Shown here: positions 29,755 through 38,765 of the stretch, one piece after another
Position numbering within the stretch: position 1 is the stretch's first letter
Layout: each line of letters opens with the position of its first letter
Assembly: GCA_016871055.1 (NCBI GenBank)
Contig: VFZW01000002.1
Location: 1 to 64,000, forward strand
DNA length: 64,000 nt
Direction of reading: 5' to 3'
Source: Acidobacteriota bacterium
GTDB lineage: Bacteria > Acidobacteriota > Terriglobia > Bryobacterales > Bryobacteraceae
Translations under genes and position numbers: made by a program
Notes under the pieces: generated by a model
Databases searched by the model: none
Seen by the model: only the letters and a program-made list of their open reading frames with translations
What the model was told of the DNA's origin: nothing

Positions 29755-31139
29755 TTGCCTCGGCCAATAATCCAGTGCTTCGCCGCTCCTTCCTCCGCCG
29801 CATGTCGTTCGGGATGTCGGGCGCGGCGCTCAGTTGCTTGTGGGCCGAAGACGAGAAGTTTTTGCGCGCGGGGCAAGGGCCGCACTTCGAGCCGAAGGTC
29901 AAATCGGTGATCTTCCTGTTCATGTGCGGCGGCGTGAGCGCGATGGACACCTTCGACCCGAAGGACAACAAGTGGGCCGGCAAGATGTTGGAGACGATCA
30001 ACTCCAACAACGGCAAGCCGCAGCTGCGTCCGGTGCTGTATTGTCCGCGTGTTTGGACGCGGTACGGCAAGTCGGGCACGCCGGTTTGCGAATGGTTCCC
30101 GCACATCGGCGGCGTGATCGACGATATCGCGATGGTGCGGTCGATGTACTGCCACGAGGTAGGCCATTTTCCGGCGTGTTGGGAGATGTCGACCAGCCAT
30201 CGGAACCGGCTGTTCGATCACCCGGCGATGGGCGCGTGGGCAAGTTATGCGCTCGGTTCGGCGAACAAGAATTTACCGACGTTTGTGAACATGGGCCGGC
30301 CGTCGGCGCCGGCGCAATTGACCGGCGGCTACCTAGGCGCGCAAGAGGGCGCGACGCCGTTTCAGGCGGGCGAGACGCCGCTCGACAACTTGAAGCTGCA
30401 ACCAGGAATCACACGCGCCGAGCGCGACCGGCAGATGGAGACGCTGGCGAAGCTGAATCGCGAATTTCATGCGCAGCACGCGATCGACGCGGAAGTCGCC
30501 GCGCGCGTGCGGAGTTATGAACTCGCGGGCACGCTGCAACTGGCCGGACCGGAGCTGGTCAACTTCGCCAACGAACCGGAGCACGTGCGGAAGATGTACG
30601 GCGTCGGCGAACCGGAGACCGACGAATTCGGGCGGCAGATGATGCTGGCTCGGCGGCTGGCCGAGCGCGGCGTGCGCTTTATTCAGGTGTGCCACGGCGG
30701 CGCGGGCGGCGGCAACGGCAAGTGGGATTCGCACGACGACGTGGCCGATCACGGCCCGTTGGCGCGGCAGACCGACAAGCCGATCGCGGGACTGATTCGC
30801 GACCTGAAACAGCGCGGGATGTTCGACAGCACGATGATTGTGTGGGCCACCGAGTTCGGGCGCACGCCGTATTCGCAGAACAATGTCGGCCGCGATCACA
30901 ACCCGCAGGGATTCACCTGCTGGCTGGCCGGCGGCGGCGTGAAGGGCGGCGTGGTTTACGGCGCGACCGACGAGATCGGCTACAAAGCGGTGGAGAACCG
31001 GCAGTACGTCACCGATTTGCACGCGACAATCCTGAAGCAGATGGGCTTGGATTACAAGCGGATGAGCGTAGTGGTGAACGGGCGTCCGCTGCATATGATC
31101 GAAGAGGGGACCGGGCCGATTCAGGGGATACTGGCGTAG
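29751..31139 (+). CDS. DUF1501 domain protein, Tat-type signal
   Basis: VLRRSFLRRMSFGMSGAALS, FLFMCGGVSAMDTFDPKD, WATEFGRTPYSQNN, GRDHNPQGFTCWLAGGGVKGG; ATGA overlap with the PSD1 gene. Confidence 0.9.
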   Translation: MIASANNPVLRRSFLRRMSFGMSGAALSCLWAEDEKFLRAGQGPHFEPKVKSVIFLFMCGGVSAMDTFDPKDNKWAGKMLETINSNNGKPQLRPVLYCPRVWTRYGKSGTPVCEWFPHIGGVIDDIAMVRSMYCHEVGHFPACWEMSTSHRNRLFDHPAMGAWASYALGSANKNLPTFVNMGRPSAPAQLTGGYLGAQEGATPFQAGETPLDNLKLQPGITRAERDRQMETLAKLNREFHAQHAIDAEVAARVRSYELAGTLQLAGPELVNFANEPEHVRKMYGVGEPETDEFGRQMMLARRLAERGVRFIQVCHGGAGGGNGKWDSHDDVADHGPLARQTDKPIAGLIRDLKQRGMFDSTMIVWATEFGRTPYSQNNVGRDHNPQGFTCWLAGGGVKGGVVYGATDEIGYKAVENRQYVTDLHATILKQMGLDYKRMSVVVNGRPLHMIEEGTGPIQGILA

Positions 31140-31206
31140 GGTCCGCAAGAAGTTCCCGCCGGCGCTTGTTGGTGTCGAAGAATTTTGTAGTCTGCGGCGC
31201 GGCGAG

Positions 31207-31638
31207 CTACTTCGCAATGGCCCGCATCCGGTTATTGCGCGCGGCGTGTTCGACTTCCGCCAACCCGAGCAGTTCCAACACCGGCGGAACATAGTTGGCG
31301 AAACGTCCGCGGTAGCCCTTTCGAAGGCCGTAATAACCGCCCACCGGATTTGAAGCGCTTCGCGCCCAAGCCTCGACGGTCCCGTCGGCGGTAGGCTTGC
31401 CCTCGTCGGCCGTGCCAAGCAACATCCACTCCTTGTGCTTGGAGAGCATCGCATGCAAGTCGTCGATGCAGCGCAGGTGGTAGGAGAGTTTGGTAGTCCC
31501 CACCTGCACAACCAACCTTGCCGGTTTTTCGCTCTCGTCGCGCCAAGCCAGGTACTCGGACGATTGGGACGGCGTCTTGAGCTTCTAGGGATCGTCGGGC
31601 GTTCCCGAGCCGTAGGTGACGGTGTGCATGGATTCCAT
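31207..31638 (-). pseudogene. Small uncharacterised protein (possibly DUF6855-like), in-frame TAG at 31585-31587
   Basis: MESMHTVTYGSGTPDDP*KLKTPSQSSEYLAWRDESEKPARLVVQVGTTKLSYHLRCIDDLHAMLSKHKEWMLLG... Confidence 0.6.
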
Positions 31639-31651
31639 TATGGGTCCTGCT

Positions 31652-31674
31652 AATATGACACTTACTGTCATATT
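31652..31674. promoter_or_regulatory. Perfect 9-bp inverted repeat AATATGACA-CTTAC-TGTCATATT between divergent genes
   Basis: Read directly; lies in the 49-bp gap between the starts at 31638 (-) and 31688 (+). Confidence 0.7.
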
Positions 31675-31687
31675 TGAAATTAATCCG

Positions 31688-32308
31688 ATGCGCGCCGCAC
31701 GCCTGCTCCGAATCTTGTTGGTCCTGCAGAACCGGGGCCGCACCACTACTCTTCAACTGGCCGAGGAGTTGGAAGTCGCGCGGCGCACGGTGCTGCGGGA
31801 TATCGACGCATTGACCGAAGCGGGCTTGCCGGTTGTCGTGCATCGGGGAAACTCGGGCGGCGTCGAGTTGGCATTTCGGTATCGCTCCAGTCTATTCGGG
31901 CTAGACGCCGAAGAGGCGGAGGCGTTCGGCGTTTTCCTCGCGTTGCCGAAGAGTTCGCTGGCGCAGCTCGGTATGGAGCCGGCGGCACAACGTGCGTGCG
32001 ACAAGCTCGTGGAGGCGCTGCCAGAAATCGTACGCTCACGCATCCGCCAGGCGCAGCGCCGCTTCCGCTTCGAGGCGCCGAGGGAGGTGGTCCTCGATCC
32101 GCGGATTGGCGCACTGCGCGACGCCATCCGGAACGCATCGATAACACGGCTGCAAGCAAAATCGCGGACACCGCGAACCATTCATCCCGTCGCGCTGGAG
32201 TACGGCGCCGCAGGCTGGGCGGTCTTTGACGCTAGGGCGCCGCGCATGCCGATCCCGATGAGTGAATGGGAAGACATCAATATTTCCGCTCGAAATTTCG
32301 GGCCGTAA
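31688..32308 (+). CDS. YafY/WYL-type HTH transcriptional regulator
   Basis: MRAARLLRILLVLQNRGRTTTLQLAEELEVARRTVLRDIDALTEAGLPVVVHRGNSGGVEL. Confidence 0.85.
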   Translation: MRAARLLRILLVLQNRGRTTTLQLAEELEVARRTVLRDIDALTEAGLPVVVHRGNSGGVELAFRYRSSLFGLDAEEAEAFGVFLALPKSSLAQLGMEPAAQRACDKLVEALPEIVRSRIRQAQRRFRFEAPREVVLDPRIGALRDAIRNASITRLQAKSRTPRTIHPVALEYGAAGWAVFDARAPRMPIPMSEWEDINISARNFGP

Positions 32309-32333
32309 CCCCGCCTGTTATGATGGCCCCATC

Positions 32334-33572
32334 ATGAATCGCCGAGCCTTTCTTCATTCGCTGCTAGCCGCCACGGGCGGAGCTTCGCTGGCCGAGCGCG
32401 CCGATGCCGCCGGACTGCCGAAGACCAAGATCACCCGCATCCGTTATTACAAGACGCCGACCGACGCCGCGGGGCGGCCAAATACGCGGCAACCGCTGTT
32501 TAATCAGAGCACCAACGTCGTGCTGGTCGAGACCGATTCGGGCCTCATCGGAGTCGGCGAGGGCGGGTCGGGCGACACGATGGAACAGTGCGCGTCGATG
32601 CTGATCGGCGAGGACCCGTTCCGCACCGATCGCCTATGGCAGATCATGTTGCGCGGGTACTTCTACCCGGCCGGCCGCGAGAAAGCGCATGCGCTGGGGG
32701 CGCTGGATGTGGCGCTTTGGGATTTGAAAGGCAAGGCGCTCGGCGTGCCGGTGTATCAACTGCTGGGCGGGCAGTCGCGCGACTATGTGGAGTGTTATTC
32801 GACGGGCTTTCCGGCGAAGGGCACGCCGGCCGAAGTGGCGCGGGCGTGCGTCGAGGCGGGGTTCCGCGCGTACCGGATTTCGACCGACGGCCGCGGGCCG
32901 GTCCACGACCGTTTCGAGAACGTCAACCGCACCTACGAACACTGCAAGCAAGTGCGCGAAGGCGTCGGCCGCGACGGCGGATGGTGTATCGACTTCCACA
33001 CCGAACTCGACATGCCGGACGCTGTGAATCTCGCCAACAAGATCGAACCACTGAAGCCATACTTTGTCGAAGATCTGGTGCGCAGCGAGAACCCGGGCAT
33101 CTACCGCACACTGCGGAATCAGGTGAAGGTGCCGATCGCGGTCGGCGAGCAGTTCGGCCCGAAGTGGGAGTGGAACGAGTTGATCGAGAATCATCTGACC
33201 GACTACGCGCGCGCGACGATTCCGAACGTCGGCGGCATCACCGAGTTTCAGAAGATCGCGGCGATGTGCGAGACACATTATGTCGGCTTGGTGCCGCACT
33301 TCACCGGGCCGATTTCGGAAGCGGCGATGGTGCATTGCTCGACTGTATTTTCCGGGCCTGTGTTGATGGAGCTCGTCATGGGCGGCACGCGGACGTGGCC
33401 GTACTTGAATCAGAGTTACGACTTCAAGAACGGCAAGCTGTGGCCGAACGAGCGGCCGGGACTGGGCGTGGAAGTCGACACGTCGAAGCTCCAGTTGATT
33501 GGGGATTACAAGGAGCGGTATACGTTGACGCCGCTGCTGCGCCGGCCGGATGGATCGTTTACGAACTGGTAA
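32334..33572 (+). CDS. Mandelate racemase / muconate lactonizing enzyme family (enolase superfamily), Tat-type signal
   Basis: MNRRAFLHSLLAATGG, VETDSGLIGVGEGG, ALGALDVALWDLKGKALGVPVYQLLGG, YFVEDLVRSENPGIY. Confidence 0.9.
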   Translation: MNRRAFLHSLLAATGGASLAERADAAGLPKTKITRIRYYKTPTDAAGRPNTRQPLFNQSTNVVLVETDSGLIGVGEGGSGDTMEQCASMLIGEDPFRTDRLWQIMLRGYFYPAGREKAHALGALDVALWDLKGKALGVPVYQLLGGQSRDYVECYSTGFPAKGTPAEVARACVEAGFRAYRISTDGRGPVHDRFENVNRTYEHCKQVREGVGRDGGWCIDFHTELDMPDAVNLANKIEPLKPYFVEDLVRSENPGIYRTLRNQVKVPIAVGEQFGPKWEWNELIENHLTDYARATIPNVGGITEFQKIAAMCETHYVGLVPHFTGPISEAAMVHCSTVFSGPVLMELVMGGTRTWPYLNQSYDFKNGKLWPNERPGLGVEVDTSKLQLIGDYKERYTLTPLLRRPDGSFTNW

Positions 33573-33581
33573 CGTAGACGT

Positions 33582-34436
33582 ATGAACCGCCGAGCCTTCC
33601 TCTCGACCGCCGCAGTCGCGGCGGCCGCGAAACCGTCGCGCGTCCTGATCGTCGAAGGTCCGTCGAAGCATCCGCCGGGAACGCATGAGGTCGCGGCGGG
33701 CGCGCGGCTGATGAAGGATTGCCTGGAACGCATGAAAAACGTCTCGGGCGTGGCCGCCGAAGTCGTCACCGCGTGGCCATCCGATCTTGCCAGCGTGGCT
33801 ACGGCCGTCTTTATCGGCGATGTCTTCCCGCCGCTGCGTATGCCGGAGAGCGACCGGATCATGAAAGACCTCGATGCGATGATGAAACACGGGTGCGGAA
33901 TCGTCTGCATTCACTTCGCGACCGGCTTGCAGGCGAAGGATCTGCCGCCCAGCGGCGATCACCCGCTGCTGCGGTGGATGGGCGGCTATTTTTCAACCGG
34001 CGGCGCGGCGCATCACAAGTCCGTGGCGCGCGTGTTCCCATCGGTGACGATTACGCCGTCCGCTTCATCGCACTCGATCTGCCGCGGCTGGAAAGAGTTC
34101 ACGTTGCCCGAGGAGCCGTACTACAACAACTACTTCGGGCCGGATGGCAACCGCATGGCGCCCGGCGTCACGGCGCTCGCGACGGCGATGCTGCCGCCGG
34201 AAGCGCCGAAGAGCGAAGTGGTGGCATGGTCGGTCGAGCGCGCCGACGGCGGCCGCGGCTTCGCGGTCGTGATGCCGCACTTTTATAAAACGTGGAAGGA
34301 CGACGACTTCCGGCAGTTCGCGCTGAACGGGATCGTTTGGAGCGCCAAGCTCGCCGTCCCGAAGGGTGGCGTGAAAACCGCCGCGCCGGATTTGGCGGCG
34401 TACGCGCCGGCGTCGATCGAGCCCAAGCCGCGCTAA
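33582..34436 (+). CDS. ThuA-like domain protein with Tat-type signal
   Basis: MNRRAFLSTAAVAAAAKPSRVLIVEGPSKHPPGTHEVAAGARLMKDCLERMKNVSGVAAEVVTAWP, GIVCIHFATG, HPLLRWMGGYF. Confidence 0.75.
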   Translation: MNRRAFLSTAAVAAAAKPSRVLIVEGPSKHPPGTHEVAAGARLMKDCLERMKNVSGVAAEVVTAWPSDLASVATAVFIGDVFPPLRMPESDRIMKDLDAMMKHGCGIVCIHFATGLQAKDLPPSGDHPLLRWMGGYFSTGGAAHHKSVARVFPSVTITPSASSHSICRGWKEFTLPEEPYYNNYFGPDGNRMAPGVTALATAMLPPEAPKSEVVAWSVERADGGRGFAVVMPHFYKTWKDDDFRQFALNGIVWSAKLAVPKGGVKTAAPDLAAYAPASIEPKPR

Positions 34437-35269
34437 AGCAACCGCCGCAAATTCGCCGCGCCCCGCACCGGAATATCATCCGGCGACGGCGCCAGATCGC
34501 GCCAAATGCACGCCGCGGCGGCAATCTCCTTGATCCCCGGGCCGAAGCTCTCAATCACCAGCGGCCCGCTATAGCCGATTCCCTTGAGCGCGCCGATCAC
34601 GCCCGGCCAATCGATCGGCCCGCTGCCGGGAATGCCGCGATCGTTCTCGCAGGTGTGCACATGAAAGATGTGCGAGCCAGCCGTAGCAATCGCGGCGGCC
34701 TGATTTTTCTCTTCGATGTTGGCGTGGAAGGTGTCGTAGAGAATGCCGATGCGGGCGTGCGCGACTTCATCGCACAGCCGCTTCGCATCGGCCGCCGTGT
34801 TTAGAAAAAACGTCTCGAAGCGATTGAGCGGTTCGACGGCGAGCCGGACGTTGTACTCATCACACACACGTCCAAGTTGTTGCAGGCCGTCGACGCAACG
34901 CTTCCATTCGTCCTCGGTGCGGCGGCGGCCCGGCAGAAAACCGACCGCGCTGCAGAACGGGCCGACGAGCAAATCAAGCCCCGCTTCGGCGGTTGTGCGA
35001 ATGCCCGCGCGCAAAAACTCAAGCGAATGCGCGCGCAGCGCGGCATCATCGGTGGCCAAACTCATGCCCGCAACCAGCGCACTGCACATCACGCCCGGCA
35101 TCTGTTGCGCATCGAGTTCGCGCCGCGCGGCGGCGGCGGGGAACGAGGCGAAGTCGAACGTCGCCATCTCGATCAGGTCCATACCGAGCGACTTCGCTTT
35201 GCCAATCAGACCGAGGTGTTGTTCGGTGAATCCGGCGGTCCAGAGGAGAGTGTTGACGCCAACCTTCAT
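34433..35269 (-). CDS. Sugar phosphate isomerase/epimerase (xylose isomerase-like TIM barrel)
   Basis: MKVGVNTLLWTAGFTEQHLGLIGKAKSLGMDLIEMATFDF, VRLAVEPLNRFETFFLNTAADAKRLCDEV, GILYDTFHANIEE. Confidence 0.9.
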   Translation of the reverse strand: MKVGVNTLLWTAGFTEQHLGLIGKAKSLGMDLIEMATFDFASFPAAAARRELDAQQMPGVMCSALVAGMSLATDDAALRAHSLEFLRAGIRTTAEAGLDLLVGPFCSAVGFLPGRRRTEDEWKRCVDGLQQLGRVCDEYNVRLAVEPLNRFETFFLNTAADAKRLCDEVAHARIGILYDTFHANIEEKNQAAAIATAGSHIFHVHTCENDRGIPGSGPIDWPGVIGALKGIGYSGPLVIESFGPGIKEIAAAACIWRDLAPSPDDIPVRGAANLRRLL

Positions 35270-36387
35270 GATGGGAGAAACTCCGCGGCCTCGGGATGTC
35301 TGGGGCCAAAATGTTTGAGGATCACGAGCGGCTCGATCGCACTCGTATTGGTGATGGTAACGCCATCGGCGGCCGCCGCGGCCGTGACGAAGAATTCATC
35401 GGCCGACATCTGGCCGAAGCGCAACAGCGTGGGCGTCTCGGCGGGAAGACCATTGATAGTGCCGTGGCCTTCGACAACCAGCGCGCCATAGGCGGCGGCG
35501 TCTTGCAGCGTCGTCGACATGCCTGGACCGATCGTCAACTCGCGCGCCGAAAAATGCGGGCTGCCGTAGACGATCCACTTTTCAAGATACGTATCCCCCG
35601 AGCGCGCCATGCGCGGCGCGCGGAAGTTGGTATCGGCGAAGAACGGATCGGTATTCAGGCCCCAGTCGACCAGATCGAGAATCGCGTCGATGTCGTTGCG
35701 CTGAGCCTCGGGCAGTTCCTTCGTTAAATAATCCCAGGGCAGCGGATCGCCGGCGCAGATCGATTCAAATGCCGAGCCTGCGTCGAACGGCGCTTGCGGC
35801 TCGTAGGTCACCATCGTGCCCGGCGCATGCAGCACGCCGACATCGACCTGCCAGCCCGTTCCCGGCTTCAACTTGTACGCCTTCGAATGATAGAGAATGC
35901 CGTTGTCGCCTTCGCTCCAGCGGGCCAGGCAGCGGCGAATGTCCTCTCGCGAGGTATGCGGCTCAAGTCCGAAAAACGTATACGGGAACGCACCGGGCGA
36001 GTGGTTGTACTGCGCGGGGTAGAAGTAGGCTTCGTACTTCTGGCGATGCAAGTGGAATGGAATCGGGACGGCGTTGTCGAAGAGCTTGCAAAGCACTTGC
36101 CAGGAGTCGCCGGTGACCGCGGCCAGCGGCGCGAGTTCGCCGCCGAATTCGACATAGCTGAGGCCTTCATCGGGGCGCGTATCAGGGCCGTTGTTGGCCT
36201 TTACGTTCGACGCCAGCCACCGCTCGTCGAACGCGCCGCGATGCGGGCCGAAGGCGAAGAGGTCGTTGGGATGGAGGCGCAGGCGGCCGCCCGCGCGCAT
36301 GTGCGCGCGAGGCACCCAGTTGGGCGCAAGACGCAAAACGCCGCGCCCTTGATCCAGGGCGGAACGGAAGAATTTGGACGTGTTCAT
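35266..36387 (-). CDS. Phosphomannose isomerase-like cupin protein
   Basis: WQVLCKLFDNAVPIPFHLHRQKYEAYFYP, GWQVDVGVLHAPGTMVTYEPQ; ATGA overlap with the isomerase/epimerase. Confidence 0.7.
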   Translation of the reverse strand: MNTSKFFRSALDQGRGVLRLAPNWVPRAHMRAGGRLRLHPNDLFAFGPHRGAFDERWLASNVKANNGPDTRPDEGLSYVEFGGELAPLAAVTGDSWQVLCKLFDNAVPIPFHLHRQKYEAYFYPAQYNHSPGAFPYTFFGLEPHTSREDIRRCLARWSEGDNGILYHSKAYKLKPGTGWQVDVGVLHAPGTMVTYEPQAPFDAGSAFESICAGDPLPWDYLTKELPEAQRNDIDAILDLVDWGLNTDPFFADTNFRAPRMARSGDTYLEKWIVYGSPHFSARELTIGPGMSTTLQDAAAYGALVVEGHGTINGLPAETPTLLRFGQMSADEFFVTAAAAADGVTITNTSAIEPLVILKHFGPRHPEAAEFLPS

Positions 36388-38765
36388 TTCCGCGCGGTGG
36401 ACGCCGATCCGCTCTTTTCGTTCTGGCTGATCGCGGTTTTCGGCTTGATGCGAACGAGAATTGGCTCGGGCGCGACAAAGGTGTTCTGTTGCGGGCTGCG
36501 CGTTTCCACGCGGCCGCCGACGACGATGTACTGCTCGCCAGGCTCGGCCTGCGGCGTCGCCGCGATTTCGAAGGTGCGCTCGGTTTCGTTCTCGTTGAGC
36601 AGCACGCCGTTCAATCCGAAGCTCGGCAGTTCCGTGCGCGGCGGCATGTTCAACACATCCACCGGAACGCGTCCGCCGAATCCGTTGTTGCGCGCGATCT
36701 TCACGCTCACGGAGCCGACGCCGCCGGGCTCGATTTCAACCACCTTGGTCGACGACGTCATCGTCACATCGGCTTTCGGCGCAAGCGCGATCAGCTGCAG
36801 CGCGTCGCCGGGATTCGCTTCGCGCACGATAGCTCCGGCGCGGCCATTGGCGACAAGCGGCGCGGCGCTCGTGAGTTTGGCATCAACGCCGGCGCTGAGC
36901 ACAAGCACGGCGCTGTTTTGTCCGGGCCGGATGATGGCCTTGGTCGCGGTAAAGCCGGCGGGGAGATTTTCGAGCGCCACTTCGATCGGGCCGTCGAAAC
37001 CATCGGTGCGAATGGCGGTGGCGGTGAGCGGAATCGAACCGCCCCGCGGGACGTTGGGATTCTGCGGCGCGATGGCGAGTTGGAAATCGTGGCGCGGCTC
37101 GCGGATCGTGAGGCGATAGGCGAGATTGCCCGTGCGCTGGCCTTGCACATCGCGCACGCGGACGTGATATTCGCCGTCGGCCGGCACGGTGAATCGCAGG
37201 TAGCTGTCCTTGCCCCAACCGGGACCGCCGTCGTCGTTCTGCGCGTACAGCCGCACCAGAGGCAACCCGTTCGCCGCGGGCTTCGCGCCGGCGGGCAGCA
37301 GTTGCACCTTGTAGACGGCCTTGTCGATCGCCACCGCCTCGCTGGTTGTATTGAAGAACGCGCGGCGCTGGCCCATGAAACTTTCAAAGCGCGTGTCTTC
37401 GTCGGGTCCGCGCGGCAGCGCCGCCACCCGCACCACTTCGTGACCGAGCAGCATGTAGTCGCCGGCGTTGATGTTGGCCCAGTGGCTGATGCGCACGCCG
37501 GGCTGCGCGGAGTCGTGATCGCGAAGCACGGTGAAGGTTTCGACGACGGGACGCACGACCATTTGTTCGATCGGCATCCCACGCGCGTCGAGCACTTCGA
37601 CGTACGAATCGAGATCAGCGCCGAGTCGGCGCGCGTTTACATCGAGGACCAACTGCTGCCCCTTGCGCGCGTTGAATTTGTAGCGGTGTTCCGCCGCGCC
37701 GTCATTCAATGACGCATTCACCGTCACCGGCAGCGTCAGCATCTGGCCGTCTCCCGAGCGGCGCACTTCCGGCTCCTCGCCGAGCGCCAGCTTCACGCGG
37801 TTGAACGCGGCGCCGTCGGCGCCCTCCGGCCGCAGCAGCACGGCGTTCGGATCTTCCTTCGACGCAACGCCTTTCACGGTTACTTTCGACGCTCCCAGAT
37901 GCGCGCCTTGAAGCTCAATCTCGGCCTGTTTGCCGCGCTGCACGCCAAGCGGAAACGCGCTGGAAACGACAGCGAACTCGCCGGCCTTGATGCGATACGT
38001 ATTCGACGCGCGGCCCGATTTTTCAAAATCCGTGACGCGGACATAGTAGACGCCGGGCTTAGTGAACTTGTGCGTGAAGAGCGCGGCGGTAAGGCCGCCG
38101 TCAGCGCCGTATTCGGTGATGACGTTGCCTTCGGCGTCGAGAATCGCCACCAGCGGCTGCAGCGTCGAACCAGCCATCGAGCCGCCGTTATCGAACACCA
38201 GCGTTGTCGCCGCCTTCAGCGTGAGTTTGAAGTGATCGGTATCGCCCGCTCGCGTGACTGCGCCGGTGAGAATCGCGGGCAGATAGACTTCGACGGCGTT
38301 GTCGATCGAGTCGTTCGGTTCCTTGTCGGTGCTCTCGCCGTAGTATGGCTCAATCAGCAGAGCGCCTTCGGGACTGGTGCCGAGCGGCGTCTCGACGCGA
38401 AACGTCACAGGACCGATCGGCGCTTCCGGATCGACATCGAGTTCGACGGTGACCTGATTCCGCGGCGGCAGCGGGCCGAGATCGACCGTCGACGCGGTGC
38501 CGTTGGATCCGAGACGAACTTCGGCGAGATCGGGCAGTTCCTTGATGCGCAGGATGCGGCCTTTTACCGAGGGATCGGAGAAGACGATGCGCGTCGCGCC
38601 CGCGAGGTTGAAGCCTTCGACGTTAAGTTCGACCGTTGTGCCGCGGGAGATGCCGCGCTGCGAGATGTCGCGGATGTTGGGCGGCGTGATGCGCGTACCG
38701 GTGGGATGATCGGTCTTCTGCGCGAAGAGACTAGCGGTTAGCAGTACGGGCAGCAGCAGGCGCAT
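36384..38765 (-). CDS. Secreted protein with pre-peptidase C-terminal (PPC)-like domains
   Basis: MRLLLPVLLTASLFAQ signal; EPNDSIDNAVEVYLPAILTGAVTRAGDTDHFKLTLKAATTLVFD; GEYHVRVRDVQGQRTGNLAYRLTI. Confidence 0.75.
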   Translation of the reverse strand: MRLLLPVLLTASLFAQKTDHPTGTRITPPNIRDISQRGISRGTTVELNVEGFNLAGATRIVFSDPSVKGRILRIKELPDLAEVRLGSNGTASTVDLGPLPPRNQVTVELDVDPEAPIGPVTFRVETPLGTSPEGALLIEPYYGESTDKEPNDSIDNAVEVYLPAILTGAVTRAGDTDHFKLTLKAATTLVFDNGGSMAGSTLQPLVAILDAEGNVITEYGADGGLTAALFTHKFTKPGVYYVRVTDFEKSGRASNTYRIKAGEFAVVSSAFPLGVQRGKQAEIELQGAHLGASKVTVKGVASKEDPNAVLLRPEGADGAAFNRVKLALGEEPEVRRSGDGQMLTLPVTVNASLNDGAAEHRYKFNARKGQQLVLDVNARRLGADLDSYVEVLDARGMPIEQMVVRPVVETFTVLRDHDSAQPGVRISHWANINAGDYMLLGHEVVRVAALPRGPDEDTRFESFMGQRRAFFNTTSEAVAIDKAVYKVQLLPAGAKPAANGLPLVRLYAQNDDGGPGWGKDSYLRFTVPADGEYHVRVRDVQGQRTGNLAYRLTIREPRHDFQLAIAPQNPNVPRGGSIPLTATAIRTDGFDGPIEVALENLPAGFTATKAIIRPGQNSAVLVLSAGVDAKLTSAAPLVANGRAGAIVREANPGDALQLIALAPKADVTMTSSTKVVEIEPGGVGSVSVKIARNNGFGGRVPVDVLNMPPRTELPSFGLNGVLLNENETERTFEIAATPQAEPGEQYIVVGGRVETRSPQQNTFVAPEPILVRIKPKTAISQNEKSGSASTARK

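Noticed and set aside
12390-31587. Possible amber (TAG) recoding, because four of six internal stops are TAG
   Set aside because: TAG is the natural terminator of lepA (SESDD-TAG) and galU (ILG-TAG) in this window; the internal stops fall at positions expected to hold different residues (Tyr, Trp, Glu, Ser, Gln) and include TAA, so a single reassigned codon does not fit.
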